Positions 54,738 through 63,382 of a DNA stretch of 64,000 bases are shown one piece after another. The stretch covers positions 124,001-188,000 of the forward strand of contig NZ_JAEULY010000003.1 in NCBI RefSeq assembly GCF_016793595.1. The letters are read 5' to 3'. Source of the stretch: Phreatobacter sp. (GTDB lineage Bacteria > Pseudomonadota > Alphaproteobacteria > Rhizobiales > Phreatobacteraceae). Positions within the stretch are counted from its first letter, which is position 1, and each line of letters starts with the position of its first letter. The translations under genes and the position numbers were made by a program. The notes beneath the pieces were generated by a model that saw only the letters and a list, made by a program, of their open reading frames with translations, was not told the DNA's origin and made no database searches.

Positions 54738-54812
54738 CGCCGCAGCGACCGTTTCGTCTTGTCCCGTTAACCGCGGGCCCCCATAATTGCCGACTCCATT
54801 CGAACCCGACCG

Positions 54813-55457
54813 ATGAAGCCCCATTCGCCCTATTTCGATCGCATCCGCGTCAAGCCCGAGGACGACCGCCGCGCCGCCGCGCGCCCGGGCGTGCGCGTGT
54901 GCTCGCATGCGGGCTGCAAATGCGAGGCGACCCATCGCGCGCCGCTCGGCCGCGATCGGGAGGGCCAGTTCGTCTGGTTCTGCCTCGACCACGTGCGCGA
55001 ATACAATGCGGGCTACAATTACTTCGCCGGCATGAACGACGCGGCGGTCGCGGCCTATCAGAAAGATGCGATCACCGGCCACCGTCCCACCTGGAACATG
55101 GGCGTCAACGCCTGGAACAAAGACGGCCGGCGCGAAGGCGCCGACTCCCACGCCGAAACCCGTTTCGACCCGCGCAAGGCGCGCGATCCCTTCGGCATGT
55201 TCGAGGGCGCCGAGTGGCGGCACGCGAGCGAGCGCGCGGCCGAGCCCGAGGGCCGGATGATCCGCAATGCCGAGCGCAAGGCGCTCGACACGCTGAATCT
55301 CGACATCCATGCAACCGCCGTCGAGATCAAGGCGCGGTTCAAGGAGCTCGCCAAGCGGCATCATCCCGACGCCAACGGCGGCGACCGCTCGCGCGAGGAC
55401 AAGCTGCGCGAGATCATTCAGGCCTATAACTACCTGAAATCCGTCGGCTTCTGCTGA
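54813..55457 (+). CDS. J-domain-containing protein preceding cobS
   Basis: 214 aa. A C-terminal J domain (about 155-214) has the essential H-P-D in R-H-H-P-D-A-N-G-G, with a preceding helix A-R-F-K-E-L-A-K. The N-terminal part has Cys/His positions (V-C-S-H-A-G-C-K-C-E and W-F-C-L-D-H-V) that may bind zinc. A conserved alphaproteobacterial gene upstream of cobS; the co-chaperone role is inferred. Stop 157 bp before cobS. Confidence 0.88.
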   Translation: MKPHSPYFDRIRVKPEDDRRAAARPGVRVCSHAGCKCEATHRAPLGRDREGQFVWFCLDHVREYNAGYNYFAGMNDAAVAAYQKDAITGHRPTWNMGVNAWNKDGRREGADSHAETRFDPRKARDPFGMFEGAEWRHASERAAEPEGRMIRNAERKALDTLNLDIHATAVEIKARFKELAKRHHPDANGGDRSREDKLREIIQAYNYLKSVGFC

Positions 55458-55614
55458 GACAACACGACCGTATCGCTGATCGCGCCCATCAGAAAAGCGA
55501 ATGGCTTTCCCGCAAAGGGCACCCTTCCGGGCGCGCGCTGCGATCTGGTAAGGTTGCTTCGATCACATCAAGACGTGGCTCGCCGCGCCCGTCGCGGCAT
55601 CGGAGGTTTCTTTC

Positions 55615-56604
55615 GTGACAGTGCAGGCTGAAAAAGTGTCCGGCCTCCCGGATACCACCCTTTCCGTGCGCAAGGTGTTCGGAATCGATTCGGACATGAC
55701 CGTCCCGGCCTATTCCCAAGGCGGCGACCATGTGCCCGACCTCGATTCGGACTACCTGTTCGACAAGGCGACGACGCTGGCGATCCTCGCCGGCTTCGCC
55801 TTCAACCGTCGCGTGATGGTCTCCGGCTATCACGGCACCGGCAAGTCGACCCATATCGAGCAGGTCGCCGCGCGCCTCAACTGGCCGTGCATCCGCGTCA
55901 ACCTCGACAGCCACGTCTCGCGTATCGATCTCGTCGGCAAGGACGCGATCGTGCTGAAGGACGGCAAGCAGGTCACCGAGTTCCGCGACGGCATCCTGCC
56001 CTGGGCCTATCAGCACAATGTCGCGCTCTGCTTCGACGAATATGACGCCGGCCGCCCGGACGTGATGTTCGTCATCCAGCGCGTACTGGAATCCTCCGGC
56101 CGCCTCACGCTGCTCGACCAGAGCCGCGTGATCCGCCCGCATGCCGCCTTCCGCCTGTTCGCGACCGCCAACACGGTCGGCCTCGGCGACACGACCGGCC
56201 TCTATCACGGCACGCAGCAGATCAACCAGGCGCAGATGGACCGCTGGTCCATCGTCACCACGCTGAACTATCTGCCGCACGACAACGAGGTCGGCATCAT
56301 CCTCGCCAAGGCGAAGAACTTCGCCAAGACGGCCGAGGGCCGCGACCAGGTCAACAAGATGGTGCGCGTGGCGGACCTCACCCGCAACGCCTTCATGAAC
56401 GGCGACCTGTCGACCGTCATGTCGCCGCGCACGGTGCTGACCTGGGCCGAGAACGCCGACATCTTCAAGGATATCGGCTTCGCCTTCCGCCTCACCTTCC
56501 TGAACAAGTGCGACGAACTGGAGCGGACGCTGGTCGCCGAGTTCTACCAGCGCTGCTTCGGGCAGGAACTGCCGGAGAGCGCCGTCAACGTGGCGCTGAG
56601 CTGA
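55615..56604 (+). CDS. cobS: Aerobic cobaltochelatase subunit CobS
   Basis: 329 aa AAA+ ATPase. Walker [11 protein letters not shown] (about 67-76), Walker [10 protein letters not shown] (about 140) and sensor residues in F-R-L-F-A-T-A-N-T (about 180). Works with CobT and CobN to insert cobalt into hydrogenobyrinate a,c-diamide in cobalamin synthesis. GTG start with RBS GGAGG eight bases upstream. cobN is not in the window. Confidence 0.95.
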   Translation: MTVQAEKVSGLPDTTLSVRKVFGIDSDMTVPAYSQGGDHVPDLDSDYLFDKATTLAILAGFAFNRRVMVSGYHGTGKSTHIEQVAARLNWPCIRVNLDSHVSRIDLVGKDAIVLKDGKQVTEFRDGILPWAYQHNVALCFDEYDAGRPDVMFVIQRVLESSGRLTLLDQSRVIRPHAAFRLFATANTVGLGDTTGLYHGTQQINQAQMDRWSIVTTLNYLPHDNEVGIILAKAKNFAKTAEGRDQVNKMVRVADLTRNAFMNGDLSTVMSPRTVLTWAENADIFKDIGFAFRLTFLNKCDELERTLVAEFYQRCFGQELPESAVNVALS

Positions 56605-56614
56605 TCGGGGCGCC

Positions 56615-57028
56615 ATGGTTGAGGTTCGCGTCGAGCCAACCTACGGCGCCGCGAAGAAGTTCATCGCGGCGGGGCTCGAGGATTTCAACCGCAGGCATAT
56701 GAACGCGGGCACACCGAAGTCCTTCGCCGTCACGGCGTTGGACGAGGGCGCTGCCCGTGGCGGCGTGATGGTCGAGGGCGTGGGTGCCTGGATGTACCTG
56801 ACCCTCCTCTGGGTCGAGGAGGGTTTTCGCCGCCGAGGATTTGGCACCTCGCTGCTTCAGAAGGCGGAGCTGGAAGCAAAGGAGCGTGGCGCCATGGGGC
56901 TTCTGGTGGACACTTTCTCCTTTCAGGCGCCCGATTTTTACAGGAAGCACGGCTACTCGGCTTACGGGCAGATCGCGGATTTCCCTCAGGCCGGAATGGT
57001 CTGGCATCGGTTCAAGAAGACGCTATGA
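56615..57028 (+). CDS. GNAT family N-acetyltransferase between cobS and cobT
   Basis: 137 aa. Acetyl-CoA loop [15 protein letters not shown] (about 69-83) and C-terminal F-Y-R-K-H-G-Y are GNAT hallmarks. It sits 10 bp after cobS and overlaps cobT as ATGA, so it is co-transcribed with the cobaltochelatase genes. Its base usage is less GC-rich at wobble positions than its neighbours, hinting at later insertion. Target unknown. Confidence 0.88.
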   Translation: MVEVRVEPTYGAAKKFIAAGLEDFNRRHMNAGTPKSFAVTALDEGAARGGVMVEGVGAWMYLTLLWVEEGFRRRGFGTSLLQKAELEAKERGAMGLLVDTFSFQAPDFYRKHGYSAYGQIADFPQAGMVWHRFKKTL

Positions 57029-58929
57029 CGACGTCAAATTCCAAGGCCAAGCCGAATACCAAGGAAAGCCCGACCGAACCCTTCAAGCGGTCGGTCGCCT
57101 CCTGCATGCGCGCCATCGCCCGGCGCGATCTCGAAGTCACCTATGCCGCGGACAAGCCGGGCCTTGCCGGCGACAAGGCGCGCCTGCCCGAGCCGCCGCG
57201 CAAACTGGCGCCGCGCGACGCCGCCATCGTGCGCGGCCATGGCGACGCCATGGCGCTCAGGCTCGCGGTCCACAACGCCAAGATCCACCGCTCCGTTCTG
57301 CCGGACGGCCAGCAGGCCCGCGCCGTGTTCGAGGCGGTCGAGAATGCCCGCATCGAGGCCATCGGCTCGAACCGCATGGCCGGCGTCGCCAAGAACCTCA
57401 CCGCCCGGCTGGAAGACCACTACCACCGCATGGGCAAATACGAGGACATCACCGACAAGGCCGATGCGCCGATCGAGGACGCCCTCGCGCTGATGGTGCG
57501 CGAGCGCCTGACCGGCCAGAAGGCGCCGGCCGAGGCCGCCAGGATCGTCGATCTCTGGCGCGACACGATCGAGGCCAAGGCGGGGAAGAATCTCGAGAAT
57601 CTCGTCGGACTCGAAAACGATCAGCGCGCCTTCGGCAAGGCCGTGCGCGATCTCCTGACCTCGCTCGACATGGGCGACGAGCAGGGCCGCTCGGACGATG
57701 AGGACAATCAGGACGACGCCGACAGCCAGGAGCAGGAAAGCCCAGAATCCGGCGAGAGCCCGGACAGCCAGGACGAGGAATCCTCCGAAGGCATGCAGAT
57801 GGAGGACGCCGAGGAGATGGCCGACGAGTCGCCCGACGGCGCTCAGGAAGCCTCCGACGCGGAAACCGCCGAACTGCCCGACGAGAACGATCTCGGCGAT
57901 GCCGAGGACGCCTCCGAACCGTGGCGGCCGAAATCGCAGGGCAACGAGCGCAAGGGTCCGGACTACAAGCCCTTCACGCCGAAGTTCGACGAGATCATCG
58001 ACGCGCCCGACCTCTGCGACGCCGAGGAACTGGACCGGCTGCGCGCCTATCTCGACAAGCAGCTCGCCCATCTCGGCCCGGTGGTCGCGCGCCTCGCCAA
58101 CCGGCTCCAGCGCCGCCTGATGGCGCAGCAGAACCGCTCGTGGAACTTCGACCTCGAGGAGGGCATCCTCGACCCCGCCCGCCTGCCGCGCGTCATCATG
58201 GACCCGATGGCGGCGCTCTCCTTCAAGCAGGAAAGCGACACCAAGTTCCGCGATACCGTGGTGACGCTGCTGCTCGACAATTCCGGCTCCATGCGCGGCC
58301 GGCCGATCACGGTCGCCGCCACCTGCGCCGACATTCTCGCACGCACGCTGGAGCGCTGCGGCGTCAAGGTCGAAATCCTCGGCTTCACGACGCGCGCCTG
58401 GAAGGGCGGGCAGGCCCGCGAATTCTGGCTGCAGAACGGCAAGCCGGCCAATCCCGGCCGCCTCAATGACCTCCGCCACATCATCTACAAGGCGGCGGAC
58501 GCGCCCTGGCGGCGCGCGCGCAAGAATCTCGGCCTGATGATGCGCGAGGGCCTGCTCAAGGAGAACATCGACGGCGAGGCGCTCGACTGGGCGCACAAGC
58601 GCCTGCTCGGCCGCTCCGAGCAGCGCAAGATCCTGATGATGATCTCGGACGGCGCGCCGGTCGACGATTCCACCCTGTCGGTGAACCCCGGCAATTATCT
58701 GGAACGGCACCTGCGCTGGGTCATCGAGGAGATCGAGACCCGCTCGCCGGTCGAACTCATCGCCATCGGCATCGGCCACGACGTGACGCGCTACTACCGC
58801 CGCGCCGTGACCATCGTGGATGCCGAGGAACTCGGCGGAGCCATGACCGAGAAGCTCGCGGAACTGTTCGACGAGAACGCGCCGGAGGGTGGCCACGCGC
58901 CGCAGCCGGTCCGCCGCAAGGTCGCCTGA
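57025..58929 (+). CDS. cobT: Aerobic cobaltochelatase subunit CobT
   Basis: 634 aa. N-terminal helical domain (about 1-215), a long acidic low-complexity segment (about 220-300, Asp/Glu/Ser-rich) and a C-terminal VWA domain with [16 protein letters not shown] (about 413-423). Partner of CobS in ATP-driven cobalt insertion. Followed with a 1-bp overlap by the phytase-like gene. Confidence 0.95.
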   Translation: MTTSNSKAKPNTKESPTEPFKRSVASCMRAIARRDLEVTYAADKPGLAGDKARLPEPPRKLAPRDAAIVRGHGDAMALRLAVHNAKIHRSVLPDGQQARAVFEAVENARIEAIGSNRMAGVAKNLTARLEDHYHRMGKYEDITDKADAPIEDALALMVRERLTGQKAPAEAARIVDLWRDTIEAKAGKNLENLVGLENDQRAFGKAVRDLLTSLDMGDEQGRSDDEDNQDDADSQEQESPESGESPDSQDEESSEGMQMEDAEEMADESPDGAQEASDAETAELPDENDLGDAEDASEPWRPKSQGNERKGPDYKPFTPKFDEIIDAPDLCDAEELDRLRAYLDKQLAHLGPVVARLANRLQRRLMAQQNRSWNFDLEEGILDPARLPRVIMDPMAALSFKQESDTKFRDTVVTLLLDNSGSMRGRPITVAATCADILARTLERCGVKVEILGFTTRAWKGGQAREFWLQNGKPANPGRLNDLRHIIYKAADAPWRRARKNLGLMMREGLLKENIDGEALDWAHKRLLGRSEQRKILMMISDGAPVDDSTLSVNPGNYLERHLRWVIEEIETRSPVELIAIGIGHDVTRYYRRAVTIVDAEELGGAMTEKLAELFDENAPEGGHAPQPVRRKVA

Positions 58930-59951
58930 TGGACCGACGCAGGGTGCTGGGCCTCGCGGGCGGCCTCGCCGCTGCGGGCGCTATGCCTCATCTGGCTGTC
59001 GCGCAGCAGCGCGGCGTGCCGGCGGCGGCCGACATCGTCGTCCGCTCGTTCCCGATCAATGCCTTCATGCCGTCCGACAACGGCAAGACACGCTTCGGCC
59101 AGCTCGAATTCCGCGGCGGGCTCGAACTGCAGTCGGATCACGCCGCTTTTGGCGGCTTTTCCTCGATCCGCATGGACGCGGCGGGCCAAAGGCTCACCGC
59201 GATCAGCGACAAGGGCCAGTGGCTCACCGCGCATGTCGACACGGAAGGAGCGAAGCTGTCCGGCCTGTCGCAGGCGCGCATGGCGCCGATCCTCGGCCCC
59301 AACGGCCGGCCGCTCGCGTCCACCGGCAACTGGGATACGGAATCGCTCTGGATCGAGGGCGGCACGGCCTGGATCGGCGTCGAGCGCACCCACCGTATCT
59401 TCCGTTTCGACACGTTCGGCCGCGACGGGCTCAATGCACGCGGCGCGCCGATCCCCGTGCCGATGGGCAATAACCGCCTGCCGTCGAACCGGGGCATCGA
59501 GGCACTCGGCATCCTGCCCCGCCCCTCGCCGCTGGCCGGAACGCTGCTCGCCGTCTCGGAGCGCGGCCTCAATGCCTCAGGCGACATCCGCGCCTTCCTG
59601 ATCGGCCGGGGCGATCCCGCCGAGGTCTTCGTCAAGCGCACCAACGATTTTGACGTCACCGACCTCGCCTTCCTCCCGAATGGCGACCTTTTGCTGCTGG
59701 AGCGCTGGTTCTCCGCCTGGCGCGGCGTCGCCTTCCGCATCCGCCGCATCGATCTCGCGGCGATCCGGGCGGGCGCGACGGTGGACGGCCCGATCGTCAT
59801 GTCGGCGGACATGACCGGCCAGATCGACAATATGGAAGGGCTCGCCACCCACCGGAACGCCGAGGGCGAGACGATCCTGACCGTCGTCTCCGACAACAAC
59901 TTCTCCTTCCTCCAGCGCACGCTGCTGCTGCAATTCGCCTGGAAGGGCTGA
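58929..59951 (+). CDS. Exported esterase-like protein of the phytase-like beta-propeller family
   Basis: 340 aa. Tat-like signal ([12 protein letters not shown]) ending about residue 28. The mature protein follows the phytase-like family (PF13449) pattern: G-L-E-L-Q-S-D-H-A-A-F-G-G-F-S-S, F-R-G-I-E-A-L type blocks here as N-R-G-I-E-A-L, and L-P-N-G-D-L-L-L-L-E-R. Periplasmic; enzymatic activity not established. Its start overlaps the cobT stop (TGATG). Confidence 0.82.
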   Translation: MDRRRVLGLAGGLAAAGAMPHLAVAQQRGVPAAADIVVRSFPINAFMPSDNGKTRFGQLEFRGGLELQSDHAAFGGFSSIRMDAAGQRLTAISDKGQWLTAHVDTEGAKLSGLSQARMAPILGPNGRPLASTGNWDTESLWIEGGTAWIGVERTHRIFRFDTFGRDGLNARGAPIPVPMGNNRLPSNRGIEALGILPRPSPLAGTLLAVSERGLNASGDIRAFLIGRGDPAEVFVKRTNDFDVTDLAFLPNGDLLLLERWFSAWRGVAFRIRRIDLAAIRAGATVDGPIVMSADMTGQIDNMEGLATHRNAEGETILTVVSDNNFSFLQRTLLLQFAWKG

Positions 59952-60068
59952 GAAACCCGACGCCAGATTGCCTCTGGCATGGCCCGCCAAAAGCGTGTAT
60001 AGGCCCGCGTCTCAGAGATTTCGCCGCCGTGCGGACCCCAGTCCCCGGCCACGCCAGAAGAGAGTTCC

Positions 60069-60260
60069 ATGGCCGTTCCGAGAAGAAAGACCTCGCCCTC
60101 GCGCCAGGGCATGCGCCGCTCGCATGACGGCCTCAAGGCCCCGACCTATGTCGAGGACAAGGACTCCGGCAACCTGCGCCGCCCGCACCATGTCGACCTG
60201 AAGACCGGCATGTATCGCGGCAAGCAGATTCTGAAGCCCAAGACGTCGACCAACGACTGA
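60069..60260 (+). CDS. rpmF: 50S ribosomal protein L32
   Basis: 63 aa, [18 protein letters not shown] then [14 protein letters not shown], the alphaproteobacterial L32 form without the zinc cysteines. Short leader, strong terminator. Confidence 0.97.
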   Translation: MAVPRRKTSPSRQGMRRSHDGLKAPTYVEDKDSGNLRRPHHVDLKTGMYRGKQILKPKTSTND

Positions 60261-60315
60261 CGTCGATCAACGCCTGATTCCGCCTGCCTGGCCTTCGCGC
60301 CGGGGCAGACGAACG

Positions 60316-60343
60316 AAAGCCGGTCTCGCGACCGGCTTTTTTG
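60316..60343 (+). terminator. Rho-independent terminator after rpmF
   Basis: AAAGCCGGTC-TCGC-GACCGGC followed by six Ts, 55 bases past the rpmF stop. Confidence 0.92.
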
Positions 60344-60399
60344 TTGTCTGTTGCAAGGCCCCGCTCCGGCAGCGGCGCAGGAAGTGATCAGACACACCA

Positions 60400-60543
60400 C
60401 GTCATGCCCGGCCATAGGCGGCCGTTGGCCGCCGTTCTTCCAGTTGAACGCCAAGGCCTTGCCTTGGCCATGCCGGGTATCCACGAATTTCCTTCATCGC
60501 CGCGTTCACGGCCTGGATGGCCGGGACAAGCCCGGCCATGACG
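60400..60543. repeat. 144-bp structured intergenic repeat, copy B
   Basis: Same length as copy A (22478-22621), starts CGTCATG and ends CATGACG. Shared blocks ATAGGCGGCC and ATCCACGAATTTC. Hairpins GGCGGCC-GTT-GGCCGCC, GCCAAGGC/GCCTTGGC and ATGGCCGGG-ACAAG-CCCGGCCAT. Stem bases differ from copy A in pairs that keep complementarity. It lies between convergent rpmF and the GlcG-like gene, 27 bp from the latter's stop. Together with the rpmF terminator it fills the 310-base gap. Confidence 0.82.
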
Positions 60544-60570
60544 AGGAAAGTTACATCGCGCGGCGACCTG

Positions 60571-61005
60571 TCAGGCCCCGGTATCGGCCTTCAGTCCGGC
60601 AGCCTCGATGCCCGCGACGGCGGCAAGCTCGTCATTGTCGGACGTATCGCCGGAAATGCCGACCGCGCCGAGCAGCGTGCCTGCGGCATCGCGGATCAGG
60701 ACGCCGCCCGGCACCGGGGTCAGGCGGTCGCGCGTCAGGCCGCCGAGGGCCGTGATGAAATGCGGCCGGTCGACCGCCATCTTCTGGAGCGTCCGCCCGC
60801 CAACCCCGACGGCGACGCAGCCATAGGCCTTGCCGTGGGCGATATCGGCACGCAGCAGCGCGTTGCCGTCCTCGATAGCCGTCATCTTCACCGCGCCGCG
60901 CGCATCGACGACGACCACCCCTATCGGCTTGAAACCGTTGGCGCGTCCATGGGCGAGGGCCGCATCGGCAATGGTGCGGGCCTGGGCAAGGGTCAGTGCG
61001 GTCAT
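60571..61005 (-). CDS. GlcG/HbpS-like heme-binding family protein
   Basis: 144 aa. L-T-L-A-Q-A-R-T-I-A-D-A-A-L-A-H-G-R at the start, then P-I-G-V-V-V-V-D-A-R-G and A-V-G-I-S-G-D-T-S-D-N-D-E typical of the GlcG/HbpS (PF03928) family, whose members include heme-binding and corrinoid-adenosylating relatives. The exact role is unknown. ATG at 61005 with RBS GGAG. Divergent from the gamma-glutamyltransferase-family gene. Confidence 0.88.
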   Translation of the reverse strand: MTALTLAQARTIADAALAHGRANGFKPIGVVVVDARGAVKMTAIEDGNALLRADIAHGKAYGCVAVGVGGRTLQKMAVDRPHFITALGGLTRDRLTPVPGGVLIRDAAGTLLGAVGISGDTSDNDELAAVAGIEAAGLKADTGA

Positions 61006-61204
61006 GAAAACTCCGGGAGGGTCACCTTCGGCGGGGTAGCGATCATGGACCATGGTCCGGTATGGACCAAGCCCTGCGTCCGGTGCACGGAACGCTGTCC
61101 CGCCGCGTCGTGGCGAAGCCCGGCATCTTTGTGTTAGGTCTGCCACAATCGAGAAGCATGGCTGCCGGCCGGGCTGGCGGGCCAAGGTCCGGGAGGACAT
61201 TGAA

Positions 61205-62794
61205 TTGACGTTCCAGATGCGCGACTTCCATCGCCCCGGCCGTTCCCCCGCCTATGCCACGGAAGCGATGGCGGCGACCTCTCACCCGCTGGCGACCGCC
61301 GCGGCCATCGACATCCTGAAGGCCGGCGGCACGGCGGCGGACGCCGCGATCGCGGCCGTCGGCGTGATGGCGGTGGTCGAGCCGCACATGACCGGCATCG
61401 GCGGCGACTGCTTCACGCTGATCTCGAAGCCCGGCAAGCCGATCTGGGGCTATAACGGCTCCGGTCGCGCGGCCAAGGCCGCCACCGCCGCCCGCCTGCG
61501 CGACCAGGGCCTCACGTCGGTCGCTCCGGACAGCGTTCATGCCGTCACCGTGCCCGGCGCCATCGAGGCATGGGAAACCATCCTCAAGACCCATGGCCGC
61601 TTCGATCTCGGCCGCGTGCTGCAGGCGGCGATCCGCTACGCCAAGGAAGGCTGGCCCGTGACGCCGCGCGTCGCCTTCGACTGGGCGCCCGACGCCGCGG
61701 CGCTGGCGAAGGATGCGGGCGCTGCCCGCCACTACCTGCTCGATGGCCGTGCGCCGGCCGCCGGCGAGCGCATGACCAGCGCGGCGCTGGGCGCGACGCT
61801 GGAGGAGATCGGCAGGCACGGCGCCAAGGGCTTCTACGAAGGCCGCGTCGCCGAGGACATCGTCAGGACGGTGCAGGCCAAGGGCGGCCTTCTGACGCTG
61901 GACGATCTCGCCGCCCATCGCGGCACGGTCGAGACGCCCGTCATCGGCGATTACAAGGGCACCGGCGTCGCCGAGCTGCCGCCGAACGGCCAGGGCATCA
62001 CGGCGCTGATCATTCTCAACATCCTCGAGCAGTTCGACATCGCCAGTCTCGACCCGACCTCGCCAGAGCGTTTGCATCTGACCATCGAGGCGTCGCGGCT
62101 CGCCTATTCGCTGCGCGACACGCATATCGCCGACCCCGCGCACATGAAGGTCACCGTCGACCAGCTGGTGTCCAAGAGCTTCGCCAGGACACTCGCGGCG
62201 ATGATCGATCCCGGCAAGCGCACCCCTCGCCTCATGCCGCCGCCGCCCGGCACCAACACGATCTACTGCACCATCGTCGATCGCGACCGCATGGCGGTGT
62301 CGTTCATCAACTCGATCTTCCACCATTTCGGCTCGAAGATCTGCACACCGGAAACCGGCATCCTGCTGCAGAATCGCGGCTCCAGCTTCAACCTCGACGA
62401 CAGCCATCCGAACTGCATCGGGCCGGGCAAGCGGCCGATGCACACGATCATCCCCGCGATGATGCTGGAGAAGGGCGAGGTGACCTGCTCGTTCGGCGTG
62501 ATGGGCGGCAGCTACCAGTCGACCGGCCATGCCCACGTCACCTTGAACACGGTCGATTACGGCATGGATCCGCAGGCGGCCATCGACTCGCCGCGCGCCT
62601 TCTTCGAGGGCGAAAAGACCACCATCGAGCCGACCTGGCCGGCCGCGACCATCGACAAGGTCCGCGCCATGGGCCACGACGTCGAGGTCACCACCAAACC
62701 GATCGGTGGCGGCCAGATGATCCGCATCGAGAAGTCCGGTTTCCTCGTCGGCGGCTCGGATGCGCGCAAGGACGGCCTGGCGCTGGGCTACTGA
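61205..62794 (+). CDS. Gamma-glutamyltransferase family protein (Ntn hydrolase), HpxW-like possible
   Basis: 529 aa from TTG 61205, which has GGGAGG eight bases upstream; an ATG at 61217 lacks an RBS. T-S-H-P-L-A-T-A-A-A and G-G-D-C-F near the N-terminus are family blocks. Self-cleavage would be at the Thr of T-N-T-I-Y-C-T-I-V-D (about 350), where the usual T-T-H-F/Y is changed to T-I-Y-C, and G-I-L-L-Q-N-R-G-S replaces the typical G-I-L-L-N-N. These changes fit the oxamate amidohydrolase (HpxW)-type branch better than glutathione hydrolase. No signal peptide, so cytoplasmic. Confidence 0.85.
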   Translation: MTFQMRDFHRPGRSPAYATEAMAATSHPLATAAAIDILKAGGTAADAAIAAVGVMAVVEPHMTGIGGDCFTLISKPGKPIWGYNGSGRAAKAATAARLRDQGLTSVAPDSVHAVTVPGAIEAWETILKTHGRFDLGRVLQAAIRYAKEGWPVTPRVAFDWAPDAAALAKDAGAARHYLLDGRAPAAGERMTSAALGATLEEIGRHGAKGFYEGRVAEDIVRTVQAKGGLLTLDDLAAHRGTVETPVIGDYKGTGVAELPPNGQGITALIILNILEQFDIASLDPTSPERLHLTIEASRLAYSLRDTHIADPAHMKVTVDQLVSKSFARTLAAMIDPGKRTPRLMPPPPGTNTIYCTIVDRDRMAVSFINSIFHHFGSKICTPETGILLQNRGSSFNLDDSHPNCIGPGKRPMHTIIPAMMLEKGEVTCSFGVMGGSYQSTGHAHVTLNTVDYGMDPQAAIDSPRAFFEGEKTTIEPTWPAATIDKVRAMGHDVEVTTKPIGGGQMIRIEKSGFLVGGSDARKDGLALGY

Positions 62795-62827
62795 GCCACG
62801 GCGGGGCTGGGTTTCGCGGCAGCGTCC

Positions 62828-63181
62828 TCAGATGTCGCGGCGCAGGATGGCGCCGCGGCGCGTGCCGCGCGCCGCCGGATCGGAAGCCTGATAGCTCGCA
62901 TCGGCCTCGTCAGCACCGGCCCGCCGGTTCGCACGCGACTGGGGCATGTCCAGGCGAGCGGCGAGAAGCTGGGCGACGAAAGCGGCCTGCGGCCGGCGCC
63001 CGCGATCCTGCCGCGCGGGCGGCTCCTCCGTCGCGACGGCATCGATCACGGCCACGCGGGCATCCGCCGCCGGCCCCTGCCAGTCGGTAGCGGCGCGGCT
63101 CCGGCGGCTGCCGAGATGGTCGGCGAAGCGGCGCCTCCAGCGAACCGACGACGCCCTGCCTGCTCCGTTGACGGTCACCAT
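62828..63181 (-). CDS. Small basic hypothetical protein
   Basis: 117 aa, very Arg/Ala-rich. Starts M-V-T-V-N-G-A-G-R-A-S-S-V-R-W; the C-terminal half has A-F-V-A-Q-L-L-A-A-R and M-P-Q-S-R-A-N-R-R, which resemble conserved hypothetical proteins of Hyphomicrobiales known only from genomes. No transmembrane segment. An in-frame start at 63277 exists but adds low-quality sequence. Confidence 0.55.
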   Translation of the reverse strand: MVTVNGAGRASSVRWRRRFADHLGSRRSRAATDWQGPAADARVAVIDAVATEEPPARQDRGRRPQAAFVAQLLAARLDMPQSRANRRAGADEADASYQASDPAARGTRRGAILRRDI

Positions 63182-63382
63182 TGCGGCCTCCGATCGTCCG
63201 GGCGGTACACATGATCCGCCCCCGACCGGTGAATGGCAAGTTACGGACCGGTTAATTCCCGTATCGAAATGGCACAAGAAGGGCGCCTCTTGCCCGGTTT
63301 TGCCGTTCTTCGCGCCGCATTCGGCGTGTTGCCTGCACGAAGCTTACGTAACGATACGTTTCCTTCACCGTTTTGCCGTCTG

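Noticed and set aside
57034..58896. A 620-codon minus-strand open frame opposite cobT
   Set aside because: Mirror of the cobT codon pattern; cobT has full domain support.
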